Assembly (NCBI RefSeq): GCF_008386495.1
Contig: NZ_VTHJ01000037.1
Location: forward strand, 1 to 64,000
Origin: Streptomyces tailanensis
GTDB taxonomy: Bacteria > Actinomycetota > Actinomycetes > Streptomycetales > Streptomycetaceae
Length of the DNA stretch: 64,000 nucleotides
Direction: 5' to 3'
Shown here: piece by piece, positions 1-7,623 of the stretch
Layout: every line of letters begins with the position of its first letter
How positions within the stretch are numbered: the stretch's first letter is position 1
The notes under the pieces: generated by a model
The model's database searches: none
The model's input: the letters and a program-made list of their open reading frames with translations, nothing else
Told to the model about the DNA's origin: nothing
Position numbers and translations under genes: made by a program

Positions 1-1
1 C

Positions 2-64
2 CGGATCCGCCACACCGCGCGGGCCGGATCCGCCAGATTGATCGAAACCAGATACGCGCCCTAG
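2..64 (+). CDS. possible 3' end of an upstream gene (partial)
   Basis: An open frame enters from the left edge and stops at TAG 62-64, giving about 20 residues ending IETRYAP. The stretch contains a direct repeat of GGATCCGCC. In Streptomyces rsmB is usually preceded by fmt, but this tail does not resemble the Fmt C-terminus I know, so no product is assigned. It may be no more than a chance open frame. Confidence 0.25.
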   Translation, partial: RIRHTARAGSARLIETRYAP

Positions 65-181
65 CCGGCCACAGGGGCGGGGCTCGCCTCTCGATCAGGC
101 CCGGGCGCGGTCCCGGGCGGCCCGACCCGGCGGCGTACGCTGGTCATGGCATCGCATCCCCATATCCGGAGCACCTTTTTC

Positions 182-1612
182 GTGAGTGAGCAGTCCCGCC
201 GTCCGCGTAAGCCGGGCACGTCGTATCGCCGTCCCCAGAAGGACCCCGTCCGCATGCTCGCCTTCGAGGCGTTGCGGGCCGTGGACGAACGGGACGCGTA
301 CGCGAACCTCGTTCTGCCGCCGCTGCTGCGCCGGGCGCGGGAGAAGGAGGGGCCCGACAAGTTCGACGGGCGGGACGCGGCGCTGGCGACCGAGCTGGTG
401 TACGGGACGCTGCGGTGGCAGGGGACCTACGACGCCGTGATCGCCGAGTGCGTGGACCGGCCGTTGCGCGAAGTGGATCCGCCGGTGCTCGATGTGCTGA
501 GCCTCGGCGTGCACCAGCTGCTCGGGACGCGGATCCCGACGCACGCGGCCGTGTCCGCCTCCGTCGATCTCGCCCGGGTCGTGCTTGGTGACGGGCGGGC
601 CAAGTTCGTGAACGCCGTACTGCGGAAGGTCGCGCAGGACGATCTGGACGGCTGGCTGCGGCGGGTCGCGCCCCCCTACGACGACGATCCGGAGGAACAT
701 CTCGCCGTCGTGCACTCGCATCCCCGATGGGTCGTGTCGGCGCTCTGGGATTCGCTCGGCGGCGGGCGGGCCGGGATCGAGGACCTGCTCGAAGCCGACA
801 ACGAGCGGCCCGAGGTGACGCTGGTCGCCCGGCCCGGGCGGGCCACCACCGAGGAGCTGCTCGGGGAGCAGTCCGCGGTGCCGGGGCGCTGGTCGCCGTA
901 CGCCGTGCGGCTCGCCGAGGGCGGGGAGCCGGGTGCCGTGGACGCCGTACGGGAAAACCGTGCGGGTGTGCAGGACGAGGGCAGCCAGCTCGTGGCACTC
1001 GCCCTCGCGAACGCGCCGCTCGACGGGCCCGACAAGGCGTGGCTGGACGGTTGTGCCGGGCCCGGCGGCAAGGCCGCGCTGCTCGCGGCGCTCGCCGCCG
1101 AGCGGGGGGCCGTACTGCTCGCCTCCGAGAAGCAGCCGCACCGGGCGGGGCTGGTCGCCAAGGCGCTCGACGGAAACCCCGGGCCGTATCAGGTGATCGC
1201 GGCCGACGGGACGCGCCCGCCGTGGCGGCCGGGTTCCTTCGACCGGGTGCTGATGGATGTGCCCTGCACCGGGCTGGGGGCCCTGCGGCGGCGACCGGAG
1301 GCCCGTTGGCGGCGGCGGCCCGAGGACCTGGAGGGCTTCGCTCCGCTGCAACGGGCGCTGCTGCGGACCGCGTTGGAGTCCGTACGGGTCGGGGGAGTCG
1401 TCGGGTACGCGACCTGTTCCCCGCACCTCGCCGAGACTCGCGCGGTCGTCCAGGACGTGCTCAAGCAGTACGGCGACACGGTCGACGTCGTCGACGCGCG
1501 GCCGCTGCTCGCGGGCGTACCGGAGTTGGGGGAGGGGCCCGATGTGCAGTTGTGGCCGCATCTGCACGGGACGGACGCGATGTACCTGGCGCTGATCCGC
1601 CGTACCGCTTGA
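182..1612 (+). CDS. rsmB: 16S rRNA (cytosine-C5)-methyltransferase RsmB/Fmu
   Basis: This is a 476-residue RsmB-type enzyme expected to methylate C967 of 16S rRNA in the cytoplasm. The N-terminal third (after about residue 20) is an NusB-like helical RNA-binding domain (RMLAFEALRAVDERDAYANL). The C-terminal half is a Rossmann methyltransferase with the SAM loop DGCAGPGGKA and both catalytic cysteine motifs of RNA m5C enzymes, DVPCTG and ATCSPH. I chose GTG 182 because the conserved sequence begins SEQSRRPRKPGTSYRRPQKD; an in-frame ATG at 146 would add 12 poorly conserved residues. It is followed after 20 bp by a convergent gene. The identification is secure. Confidence 0.93.
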   Translation: MSEQSRRPRKPGTSYRRPQKDPVRMLAFEALRAVDERDAYANLVLPPLLRRAREKEGPDKFDGRDAALATELVYGTLRWQGTYDAVIAECVDRPLREVDPPVLDVLSLGVHQLLGTRIPTHAAVSASVDLARVVLGDGRAKFVNAVLRKVAQDDLDGWLRRVAPPYDDDPEEHLAVVHSHPRWVVSALWDSLGGGRAGIEDLLEADNERPEVTLVARPGRATTEELLGEQSAVPGRWSPYAVRLAEGGEPGAVDAVRENRAGVQDEGSQLVALALANAPLDGPDKAWLDGCAGPGGKAALLAALAAERGAVLLASEKQPHRAGLVAKALDGNPGPYQVIAADGTRPPWRPGSFDRVLMDVPCTGLGALRRRPEARWRRRPEDLEGFAPLQRALLRTALESVRVGGVVGYATCSPHLAETRAVVQDVLKQYGDTVDVVDARPLLAGVPELGEGPDVQLWPHLHGTDAMYLALIRRTA

Positions 1613-1631
1613 GCCTCGCCACGGACAGCGT

Positions 1632-2222
1632 CTACTCCTGTTCCGGGGACTCGTCGGAGTAGTCGTCGGGGAGTTCCCGTACGTCGGCGTCAGGTGAGGT
1701 GCGGGCGGCGCGGAGGAGGACGTCCATGAGTGCGGTGTCGCCGATGTCCTCGAACAGATGGGCAAGGCAGCGCATCGTGATGACGTCCGACAGCTCCTCC
1801 TCGTCGCGCAGGGTCTCGGCGACCAAGGGGGCCAGGTCGTCGTGGAGGTCGGTCGTCCTGCTGAGTGTGCGCAGGATGTCGCGGCCCCAGATGCCTGCCT
1901 TATTGACGCTCAGGCAGCACTCGTAGAGCTCCGGGAGCAGGGTGTGGACCAGGCGTGGGTGCTCAGCGCCCACGTCGCGCAGCAGATTCAGCACGCTGAG
2001 GGTGTTCCTGCCCTTGCGCAGGTCCCTCCGCAGAGCCGGTGCCAGATCCCCCGCGAGGGCCCGGTTCTTGGCGGACGCGTACTCCTCCTCCGCCTCACGG
2101 AGGGTTTGCCGGGCGATGTGGACGTCGTGGCTCGCCCCCAGGTAGTCGGCCCACAGACGGCCCGGATCGTCCTTCTCCAGTACGTCTTCCAGTTTGTCCA
2201 CGATGTCGTCCAGCCAGCTCAC
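1632..2222 (-). CDS. conserved hypothetical protein, acidic and helical
   Basis: This 196-residue acidic protein begins V-SWLDDIVDKLEDVLEKDD. The GTG at 2222 is chosen because a strong purine-rich ribosome-binding site (GGGGGAGG) sits just upstream, whereas the longer frame has a low-complexity, arginine-rich start. There is no signal peptide or membrane segment. The sequence looks like helical repeats, with a tetrad of leucine-rich helices around residues 60-170 (DIGDTALMDVLLRAAR near the end). I do not recognise a family. It lies directly downstream of, and overlaps by about 130 bp, the read-through tail of the damaged MMPL gene, so the two may share a transcript. Confidence 0.7.
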   Translation of the reverse strand: MSWLDDIVDKLEDVLEKDDPGRLWADYLGASHDVHIARQTLREAEEEYASAKNRALAGDLAPALRRDLRKGRNTLSVLNLLRDVGAEHPRLVHTLLPELYECCLSVNKAGIWGRDILRTLSRTTDLHDDLAPLVAETLRDEEELSDVITMRCLAHLFEDIGDTALMDVLLRAARTSPDADVRELPDDYSDESPEQE

Positions 2223-2901
2223 TCGGCCTCCCCCTGTCGACGTCTGAGACCGCTGGGTCGGCCTGATGGTTGTCCTCCGCGCGTGCAAACCGGTGCGGCC
2301 ACCACACCCTCGGGCCCACATCCAGGAACAGGGCCGTGACCAGGACGGACCGTACGACGAAGGTGTCGAGGAGGACGCCGAGGGCGACCGCGAAGCCGAT
2401 CTCGGCGAAGGCGACCATGGGGAGGGTGCCGAGGGCGGCGAAGGTACCGGCGAGGACGAGGCCCGCCGAGGTGATCACCGCGCCCGTCGCCGCGAGGCCC
2501 GTCACCACGCCCTTGCGGGTGCCCTGGTGGGCGGCCTCCTCGCGGATGCGGGCGGTCAGGAAGATGTTGTAGTCGATGCCCAGGGCGACCAGGAACACGA
2601 AGACGAAGAGCGGGAAGTCCGTCGACTCGCCCGCGTAGTCGAAGAGGTACCGGAAGGCGAGCGCGCTGATCCCCAGCGCGGCGGCGAACGACAGGATCAC
2701 CGTCCCGATCAGCAGCAGAGGGGCGATCAGGGCGCGGAGCAGGAAACAGAGGATCAGCAGGACCACGACGAGCACCAGCGGGATGATCAGTGGTGCCGTC
2801 AGGAAGAGCACCACGAGCCACAGCACCAGCACGACCCACTTGGCGCGCCGCCCGCAGACCAGGTGCCCGATGCCTCGGCCGCCCGTCCCGGGCTCCGTCA
2901 C
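2095..2901 (-). pseudogene. MMPL-family transporter with large internal deletion
   Basis: The frame starts at GTG 2901 with a normal MMPL N-terminus: a cytoplasmic GGRGIGHLVCGRRAKW stretch and one membrane helix. It then jumps straight to the C-terminal membrane block of the family (IIPLVLVVVLLILCFLLRA, then FVFLVALGIDYNIFLTARIR, then ITSAGLVLAGTFAALGTLP and LDTFVVRSVL). MMPL proteins are normally about 700 residues with 12 helices and two extracytoplasmic domains. Here roughly 450-500 residues between helix 1 and about helix 8 are missing, in frame. The usual ending (RVWWPHRFARAED) is followed by about 60 unrelated codons that overlap the next gene, so the original stop is lost too. It starts 92 bp from rpe on the opposite strand. 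It is probably a non-functional remnant, but the frame is open, so a five- or six-helix product could still be made. Confidence 0.72.
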
Positions 2902-2993
2902 GGCCGCCCCCGCAGCCGCAGGTAGGGCCGCCTCCGCGGCCGAAGGTATGGACCGATGCCCGCGAACCCCCGCTGCCATGGGAGGCTTGGTGC

Positions 2994-3680
2994 ATGGCCG
3001 CGCAGATCAACCCAAGCATCCTGTCCGCCGACTTCGCCCGTCTCGCCGACGAGGCGAAGGCGGTCGAAGGGGCCGACTGGCTCCATGTAGACGTGATGGA
3101 CAACCATTTCGTCCCGAACCTCACGCTCGGTGTGCCGGTCGTGGAGTCCCTGGCCCGTGCGACCGAAACGCCGCTGGACTGCCATCTGATGATCGAGGCC
3201 CCCGATCGCTGGGCGCCCCAGTACGTGGAAGCGGGTGCCGGTTCCGTCACCTTCCATGTCGAGGCGGCCGCGGCACCGGTGCGGCTCGCCCGCGAGATCC
3301 GGGCCAAGGGAGCCAGGGCCTCCATGGCGCTCAGGCCGGCGACGCCGATCGAGCCGTTCGAGGATCTGCTGCCCGAACTCGACATGGTGCTGATCATGAC
3401 GGTCGAACCGGGCTTCGGAGGCCAGGCCTTCCTCGACATCATGCTCCCCAAGATCCGCCGGACCCGCGAGTTGATCAGCAAGCACGGCCTCGACCTGTGG
3501 CTCCAGGTCGACGGAGGTGTCTCCACCTCCACCATCGAGCGCTGCGCCGAGGCGGGCGCCGACGTCTTCGTCGCCGGTTCCGCGGTGTACGGGGCCGACG
3601 ACCCGGCCGAGGCCGTCCGCGCGCTGCGTGCCCAGGCGGACGCCACGACGGCCACCGCCGCCTGGGCCTGCGGACACTGA
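2994..3680 (+). CDS. rpe: ribulose-phosphate 3-epimerase
   Basis: This 228-residue TIM-barrel enzyme interconverts D-ribulose 5-phosphate and D-xylulose 5-phosphate in the pentose phosphate pathway. The metal and catalytic motifs are present in order: DVMDNHFVPNLTLG (His and Asp ligands), DCHLMIEAP, MTVEPGFGGQ and the phosphate-binding end VDGGVS. The ATG at 2994 matches the family start (MAAQINPSILSADFARL) and has GGGAGG upstream. The C-terminus is slightly longer than average. The gene is transcribed alone and divergently from the deleted MMPL gene. Confidence 0.95.
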   Translation: MAAQINPSILSADFARLADEAKAVEGADWLHVDVMDNHFVPNLTLGVPVVESLARATETPLDCHLMIEAPDRWAPQYVEAGAGSVTFHVEAAAAPVRLAREIRAKGARASMALRPATPIEPFEDLLPELDMVLIMTVEPGFGGQAFLDIMLPKIRRTRELISKHGLDLWLQVDGGVSTSTIERCAEAGADVFVAGSAVYGADDPAEAVRALRAQADATTATAAWACGH

Positions 3681-3857
3681 GAACAAGGGCACGACAAGAA
3701 CAGGGGCACGACCGTGCGATCGCTGGGCCCAACGAGGCAGGTCAGGCGACCAGCGGGCCAAGGGAACGTGAACGGCGCTCCTTCGGGCTGATCGAAAACG
3801 CCGGATCTGCAAGGATGAACGGCGTATCCATGTGTGAAGAGCAGTGAGGAGATGGCC

Positions 3858-4877
3858 GTGTCGGGTATGTCGGCGGGCCGGTCAGCAATGCGGATGGGAC
3901 CCGCTGAGCTGGTTCAGGCGGCAGCCATGGCGCGCCGCTTCTACCTCGAGGGCAAGTCCAAGATCCAGATCGCCGAGGAGTTCGGCGTGAGCCGCTTCAA
4001 GGTGGCCCGTGTCCTGGAGACCGCCCTCGAACGGGATCTCGTACGCATCGAGATCCGCGTCCCCGCCGAGCTGGACGCCGAGCGTTCCGACGCCCTGCGC
4101 GCCCGCTACGGCCTCAGGCACGCCGTGGTCGTCGAGTCCCCGGCCGAGGCCGAGGAGTCGCCCGACCCCGAGAATCTCGGCGAGGTCGCCGCGGACCTGC
4201 TCGGCGAACTCGTCAACGAGGGCGACGTCCTGGGCCTCGCCTGGGGACGCTCCACCATCCACATGGCGGCCGCCCTGGACCGGCTGCCGCCCTGCACAGT
4301 GGTGCAGCTGACGGGCGTGTACGACGCCGGGACCGCCGAGCGCGGCTCGGTGGAGGCGGTTCGGCGGGCCGCGCAGGTGTCGGGCGGCGACGCCCACCCC
4401 ATCTACGCGCCGATGCTGTTGCCGGACGCGGCCACCGCGGCCGCGCTGCGCAACCAGACCGGGATCGCCCGGGCCTTCGAGTACTTCGACAAGGTCACGG
4501 TCGCCTGCGTCTCCATCGGCTCCTGGGAGGCCGGCATCTCGACGGTGCACGACATGCTCACCGAGGAGGAGCGCTCCCACTACGCGTCCCTCGGGGTCGC
4601 GGCCGAGATGTCGGCCCACCTCTTCGACGCCGACGGCCGCCGGGTCGGGCGGGACCTCGGCGAGCGGTGCATCACCGTCAAGGCCGACCAGCTGCGCCGT
4701 ATCCCGGAGGTCGTCGCGATCGCCGGCGGACAGCGCAAGGCCGCCGCCATCGACGCGGTACTGCGCTCGGGCCTGGTCACCAGCCTCGTCACCGACACCT
4801 CGGCGGCGGACTCCCTGCTGACGGCCGGTCAGACCCCGCGCCCCGCGCTCAACCGGGCCGACCCGGACGGGCCCTGA
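3858..4877 (+). CDS. SorC-family sugar-binding transcriptional regulator
   Basis: This regulator of about 339 residues has an N-terminal helix-turn-helix (AAMARRFYLEGKSKIQIAEEFGVSR, about residues 20-50) and a C-terminal sugar-phosphate-binding domain of the SorC/DeoR type. That domain carries LGLAWGRSTI, GGDAHPIYAPML and a closing IAGGQRKAAAIDAVLRSG segment. GTG 3858 lies 6 nt after GGAG; ATG 3852 is too close to it, and ATG 3867 is also possible. The upstream ORF-free gap of about 175 bp presumably holds its promoter. In Streptomyces this family controls sugar or sugar-phosphate use; the effector cannot be told from sequence. Its position just after rpe suggests, but does not prove, a pentose-phosphate signal. 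Confidence 0.85.
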   Translation: MSGMSAGRSAMRMGPAELVQAAAMARRFYLEGKSKIQIAEEFGVSRFKVARVLETALERDLVRIEIRVPAELDAERSDALRARYGLRHAVVVESPAEAEESPDPENLGEVAADLLGELVNEGDVLGLAWGRSTIHMAAALDRLPPCTVVQLTGVYDAGTAERGSVEAVRRAAQVSGGDAHPIYAPMLLPDAATAAALRNQTGIARAFEYFDKVTVACVSIGSWEAGISTVHDMLTEEERSHYASLGVAAEMSAHLFDADGRRVGRDLGERCITVKADQLRRIPEVVAIAGGQRKAAAIDAVLRSGLVTSLVTDTSAADSLLTAGQTPRPALNRADPDGP

Positions 4878-5027
4878 CGGAAGGTCGTACCAGGTCATAC
4901 GGGGAGAGCCGTGGCAGCGTGTGCGGGGAGTGCTGCCGCGGTTCGTCCCGGGGGCGGCCCGCAGCACATGGCACCGACGATCACCACGACCTGTTCAGCG
5001 CGGTCCTGACACGAAGGCGGTCTTGAG

Positions 5028-5381
5028 ATGAGCGACGGCACGCTCGCCGAGGTACTGGGCGAGGGCGGCTGGGTCCACATCGAGCTGGATCTGAGCGGTG
5101 TCCTGGCCAAGCCCGCCTTCATGGACCGCTGCGCCCGCGCCCTCGCCCTGCCCGACTACTTCGGCCGCAACTGGGACGCCCTCGCCGACTGCCTCACCGA
5201 TCTGTCGTGGGCGCCGCCAGTGCGGGGACGGCTGGTCGTGGTCACCGGCTGGCAGGAGTTCGCGCGGCAGGTGCCGCACGACTGGGGCATGGCACAGGAC
5301 GTGTTCACGGAGGCCGTCGACCGGTGGCGCGGCACCGGCACCGAGTTCCAGGTGGTGCTCGCTCTCGGAGGATCCTCCTAG
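5028..5381 (+). CDS. barstar-family protein (ribonuclease inhibitor fold)
   Basis: This 117-residue cytoplasmic protein has the barstar signature: LDLSGVLAKPAFMDRCARALALPDYFGRNWDALADCLTDLSW, the helix-loop segment that in barstar plugs the barnase active site, followed by the strand-helix VVTGWQEFARQVP. The start ATG 5028 follows a weak GGTCTTGAG region. No barnase-like secreted ribonuclease is encoded in the window, so the partner, if any, is elsewhere. An orphan barstar homologue may instead serve a non-inhibitory role. It precedes guaB1 on the same strand with a 131-bp gap. Confidence 0.85.
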   Translation: MSDGTLAEVLGEGGWVHIELDLSGVLAKPAFMDRCARALALPDYFGRNWDALADCLTDLSWAPPVRGRLVVVTGWQEFARQVPHDWGMAQDVFTEAVDRWRGTGTEFQVVLALGGSS

Positions 5382-5437
5382 GCCGCCGACCGGCCCTCTG
5401 GATGATCTGTCGGGGCCGCTCATACCCGCCGACATGG

Positions 5438-5482
5438 GACAATGAAGTACGTGCTCTTCCCCCTGGCGGTCCTGCCAGGGGG
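5438..5482 (+). promoter_or_regulatory. hairpin in the guaB1 leader with a possible promoter
   Basis: A perfect 9-bp stem (CCCCCTGGC at 5459-5467 and GCCAGGGGG at 5474-5482, loop GGTCCT) lies 30 nt before the guaB1 start. A -10-like GACAAT at 5438-5443 would place it inside a 5' leader. It could be a terminator for the barstar gene without a T-run, or a leader attenuator or mRNA-stability element of guaB1. The hairpin is seen in the sequence; its function is inferred. Confidence 0.45.
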
Positions 5483-5512
5483 TCACCTCTGAACGACTGG
5501 GATGTGCGGCAC

Positions 5513-6955
5513 GTGCGTTTCCTCAATGACATCCAGCCCGCGTACGACCTGACCTACGACGACGTCTTCATGGTCCCGAGCCGTAGCGCCGTCGGATCGC
5601 GGCAGGGCGTCGACCTGGCTTCCCCGGACGGCACGGGCACCACCATCCCGCTCGTCGTGGCCAACATGACCGCCATCGCCGGCCGCCGCATGGCCGAGAC
5701 GGTCGCCCGGCGCGGTGGCCTCGTGGTCATCCCGCAGGACATCCCGATCGAGGTCGTCACCGAGGTCATCTCCTGGGTGAAGAGCCGCCACCTCGTTCTC
5801 GACACCCCGATCGTGCTGAACCCGCACCAGACGGTCGCCGACGCGCTGGCCCTGCTGCCGAAGCGGGCGCACAATGCGGGCGTCGTCGTCGACGAGGAGC
5901 TCCGGCCGGTCGGTGTCGTCACCGACCGGGACCTCACCGGTGTCGACCGCTTCACCCAGCTCGAAGTGGTCATGTCCAGGGACCTGTTGCTCCTCGACGC
6001 GGACATCGACCCCCGTGAGGCCTTCAACCGGCTCGACCACGCGAACCGTCGCTACGCGCCCGCCGTCGACAAGGACGGCCGCCTCGCCGGCATCCTCACC
6101 CGCAAGGGCGCCCTGCGCGCCACGCTCTACACCCCGGCCGTCGACGCGAACGGCAAGCTGCGCATCGCCGCCGCCGTCGGTGTCAACGGCGACTTCGCGG
6201 GCAAGGCGAAGCAGCTGCTCGACGCGGGCGTCGACACGCTCGTCATCGACACCGCGCACGGGCACCAGGAGTCGATGATCAGCGCGATCAAGCTGGTGCG
6301 CGACCTCGACCCCCGGGTGCCGATCGTCGCGGGCAACATCGTCGCCGCGGAGGGCGTGCGCGACCTCATCGAGGCGGGCGCCGACATCGTCAAGGTCGGC
6401 GTCGGGCCCGGTGCCATGTGCACGACCCGGATGATGACCGGGGTCGGGCGGCCGCAGTTCTCGGCGGTGCTGGAGTGCGCGGCCGAGGCGAAGAAGTACG
6501 GCAAGCACGTGTGGGCCGACGGTGGCGTACGGCACCCGCGTGACGTCGCCATGGCGCTGGCCGCGGGTGCGTCGAACGTCATGATCGGGTCGTGGTTCGC
6601 CGGGACGTACGAGTCGCCGGGCGACCTTCAGCAGGACGCCAGTGGGCGGCTGTACAAGGAGTCGTTCGGGATGGCATCGGCGCGGGCGGTCCGTAACCGT
6701 ACGAGCGAGGAGTCCGCGTACGACCGGGCGCGCAAGGCGCTGTTCGAGGAGGGCATCTCCACGTCGCGGATGTACCTGGATCCGGCTCGGCCGGGCGTCG
6801 AGGACCTGATCGACTCGGTTATCGCGGGTGTGCGGTCGTCTTGCACATATGCCGGGGCCGGGTCTCTGGAGGAGTTCGCGGAGCGGGCTGTGGTGGGGAT
6901 CCAGAGTGCGGCCGGGTACGCCGAGGGCAAGCCCTTGCACGCCAGCTGGAGCTAG
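5513..6955 (+). CDS. guaB1: GuaB1-type GMP reductase (IMP-dehydrogenase family)
   Basis: This 480-residue TIM-barrel enzyme of the IMPDH/GMPR family has a two-CBS regulatory insert (about residues 95-205: LNPHQTVADALALLPKR, VGVVTDRDL, RRYAPAVDKDGRLAGILTR). The nucleotide site is VGVGPGAMCTTR with the catalytic cysteine at about residue 303. Actinobacteria carry a true IMPDH (GuaB2) plus this GuaB1 paralogue, and mycobacterial GuaB1 has been shown to be a GMP reductase converting GMP to IMP and NADP+. Such proteins are often annotated as IMP dehydrogenase. GTG 5513 gives the family start VRFLNDIQPAYDLTYDDVF; GTG 5504 is an alternative. The CBS insert is where purine nucleotides would regulate it. 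Confidence 0.9.
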   Translation: MRFLNDIQPAYDLTYDDVFMVPSRSAVGSRQGVDLASPDGTGTTIPLVVANMTAIAGRRMAETVARRGGLVVIPQDIPIEVVTEVISWVKSRHLVLDTPIVLNPHQTVADALALLPKRAHNAGVVVDEELRPVGVVTDRDLTGVDRFTQLEVVMSRDLLLLDADIDPREAFNRLDHANRRYAPAVDKDGRLAGILTRKGALRATLYTPAVDANGKLRIAAAVGVNGDFAGKAKQLLDAGVDTLVIDTAHGHQESMISAIKLVRDLDPRVPIVAGNIVAAEGVRDLIEAGADIVKVGVGPGAMCTTRMMTGVGRPQFSAVLECAAEAKKYGKHVWADGGVRHPRDVAMALAAGASNVMIGSWFAGTYESPGDLQQDASGRLYKESFGMASARAVRNRTSEESAYDRARKALFEEGISTSRMYLDPARPGVEDLIDSVIAGVRSSCTYAGAGSLEEFAERAVVGIQSAAGYAEGKPLHASWS

Positions 6956-6990
6956 GGGGTGCTGTGCGGGACTTTCACAACGCCCCCTAG
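6952..6990 (+). terminator. hairpin overlapping the guaB1 stop
   Basis: CTAGGGGG (6952-6959, containing the guaB1 TAG) pairs with CCCCCTAG (6983-6990) across a 23-nt loop. It may terminate guaB1 transcripts. The right arm also overlaps a -10-like TAGTCT (6988-6993) for the following Lrp gene. Confidence 0.4.
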
Positions 6991-7046
6991 TCTCGCAGAG
7001 CCTCTCCCCAACTCCGCCGCGACTCCAGAGAAGTGATCCACCCGCA

Positions 7047-7499
7047 GTGCTGAACGATCTCGACGAACGCATCGTGCACGCCCTCGCCGAGGACGCCCGC
7101 CGCTCCTTCTCCGACATCGGCCAACTCGTCGGCCTGTCCGCGCCGGCGGTGAAGCGCCGTGTGGACCGGCTGCGGGCGTCCGGAGCCATCAGGGGATTCA
7201 CCGTTCGTGTGGACCCCGCCGCGCTCGGGTGGGAGACCGAGGGGTTCGTCGAGATCTACTGCCGGCGGAACACGTCGCCGGAGACCATCCAGCGAGGGCT
7301 GGAGCGGTATCAGGAGGTTGTCGCCGCGTCGACCGTCACCGGGGAGGCCGACGCGGTGGTGCAGGTTTTCGCCTCCGACATGCGGCACTTCGAGCGGGTG
7401 CTTGAACGGATCGCCGGGGAGCCGTTCGTCGAGCGGACGAAGTCCGTTCTTGTGCTGTCGCCGTTGTTGCGGCGATATCCGTCTGGGCCGCCTGCCTGA
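7047..7499 (+). CDS. Lrp/AsnC-family transcriptional regulator
   Basis: This 150-residue protein has an N-terminal winged helix (LDERIVHALAEDARRSFSDIGQLVGLSAPAVKRRVDRLRASGAI, about residues 3-50) followed by the RAM/ligand-binding ferredoxin-like domain (FVEIYCRRNTSPETIQRGLERYQEVVAASTVTGEADAVVQVFA). The family senses amino acids or related small molecules and acts as dimers to octamers. GTG 7047 is the start that leaves the complete HTH and little else. It lies immediately upstream of an MFS exporter and about 1.5 kb upstream of davA-davB, so it is a candidate regulator of either. Confidence 0.88.
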   Translation: MLNDLDERIVHALAEDARRSFSDIGQLVGLSAPAVKRRVDRLRASGAIRGFTVRVDPAALGWETEGFVEIYCRRNTSPETIQRGLERYQEVVAASTVTGEADAVVQVFASDMRHFERVLERIAGEPFVERTKSVLVLSPLLRRYPSGPPA

Positions 7500-7515
7500 T
7501 CAGGGGTGCTTCGCC

Positions 7516-7623
7516 TACCATCGGGTTCATGACCTGGCGACATTGATCCACCAGTCGTGCCTCCCGAGGGCCGCCTCGGACGTCGTGCATCCGACGTCCT
7601 CATCGCCCCTTCGGGAAGGCCTC
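7516..7623 (+). promoter_or_regulatory. attenuator-like leader with a leaderless mini-ORF
   Basis: A -10-like TACCAT (7516-7521) is followed 7 nt later by a five-codon ORF, ATG ACC TGG CGA CAT TGA (7529-7546, MTWRH), which would be leaderless. Downstream are two mutually exclusive hairpins: CCGAGG/CCTCGG (7564-7569 with 7574-7579) and GGACGTCG/CGACGTCC (7578-7585 with 7592-7599). A third small hairpin (7607-7618) contains the GGAAGG ribosome-binding site of the MFS gene. This layout is that of ribosome-mediated attenuators found ahead of actinobacterial resistance genes. The elements are visible; the mechanism is inferred. Confidence 0.5.

Noticed and set aside
1..64. fmt gene end
   Set aside because: It is expected from the usual gene order, but the 20 visible residues do not match the Fmt C-terminus I know.
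95..1765. Long open frame antisense to rsmB
   Set aside because: It is a mirror frame created by the G+C bias of a secure gene, with Pro/Arg-rich low-complexity translation. The same holds for the long antisense frames over davB, chitinase, yczR and others.
5207..5512. N-terminal extension of guaB1 through the barstar gene
   Set aside because: It overlaps the barstar coding region and a leader hairpin, and the homologous family starts at VRFLNDIQ.
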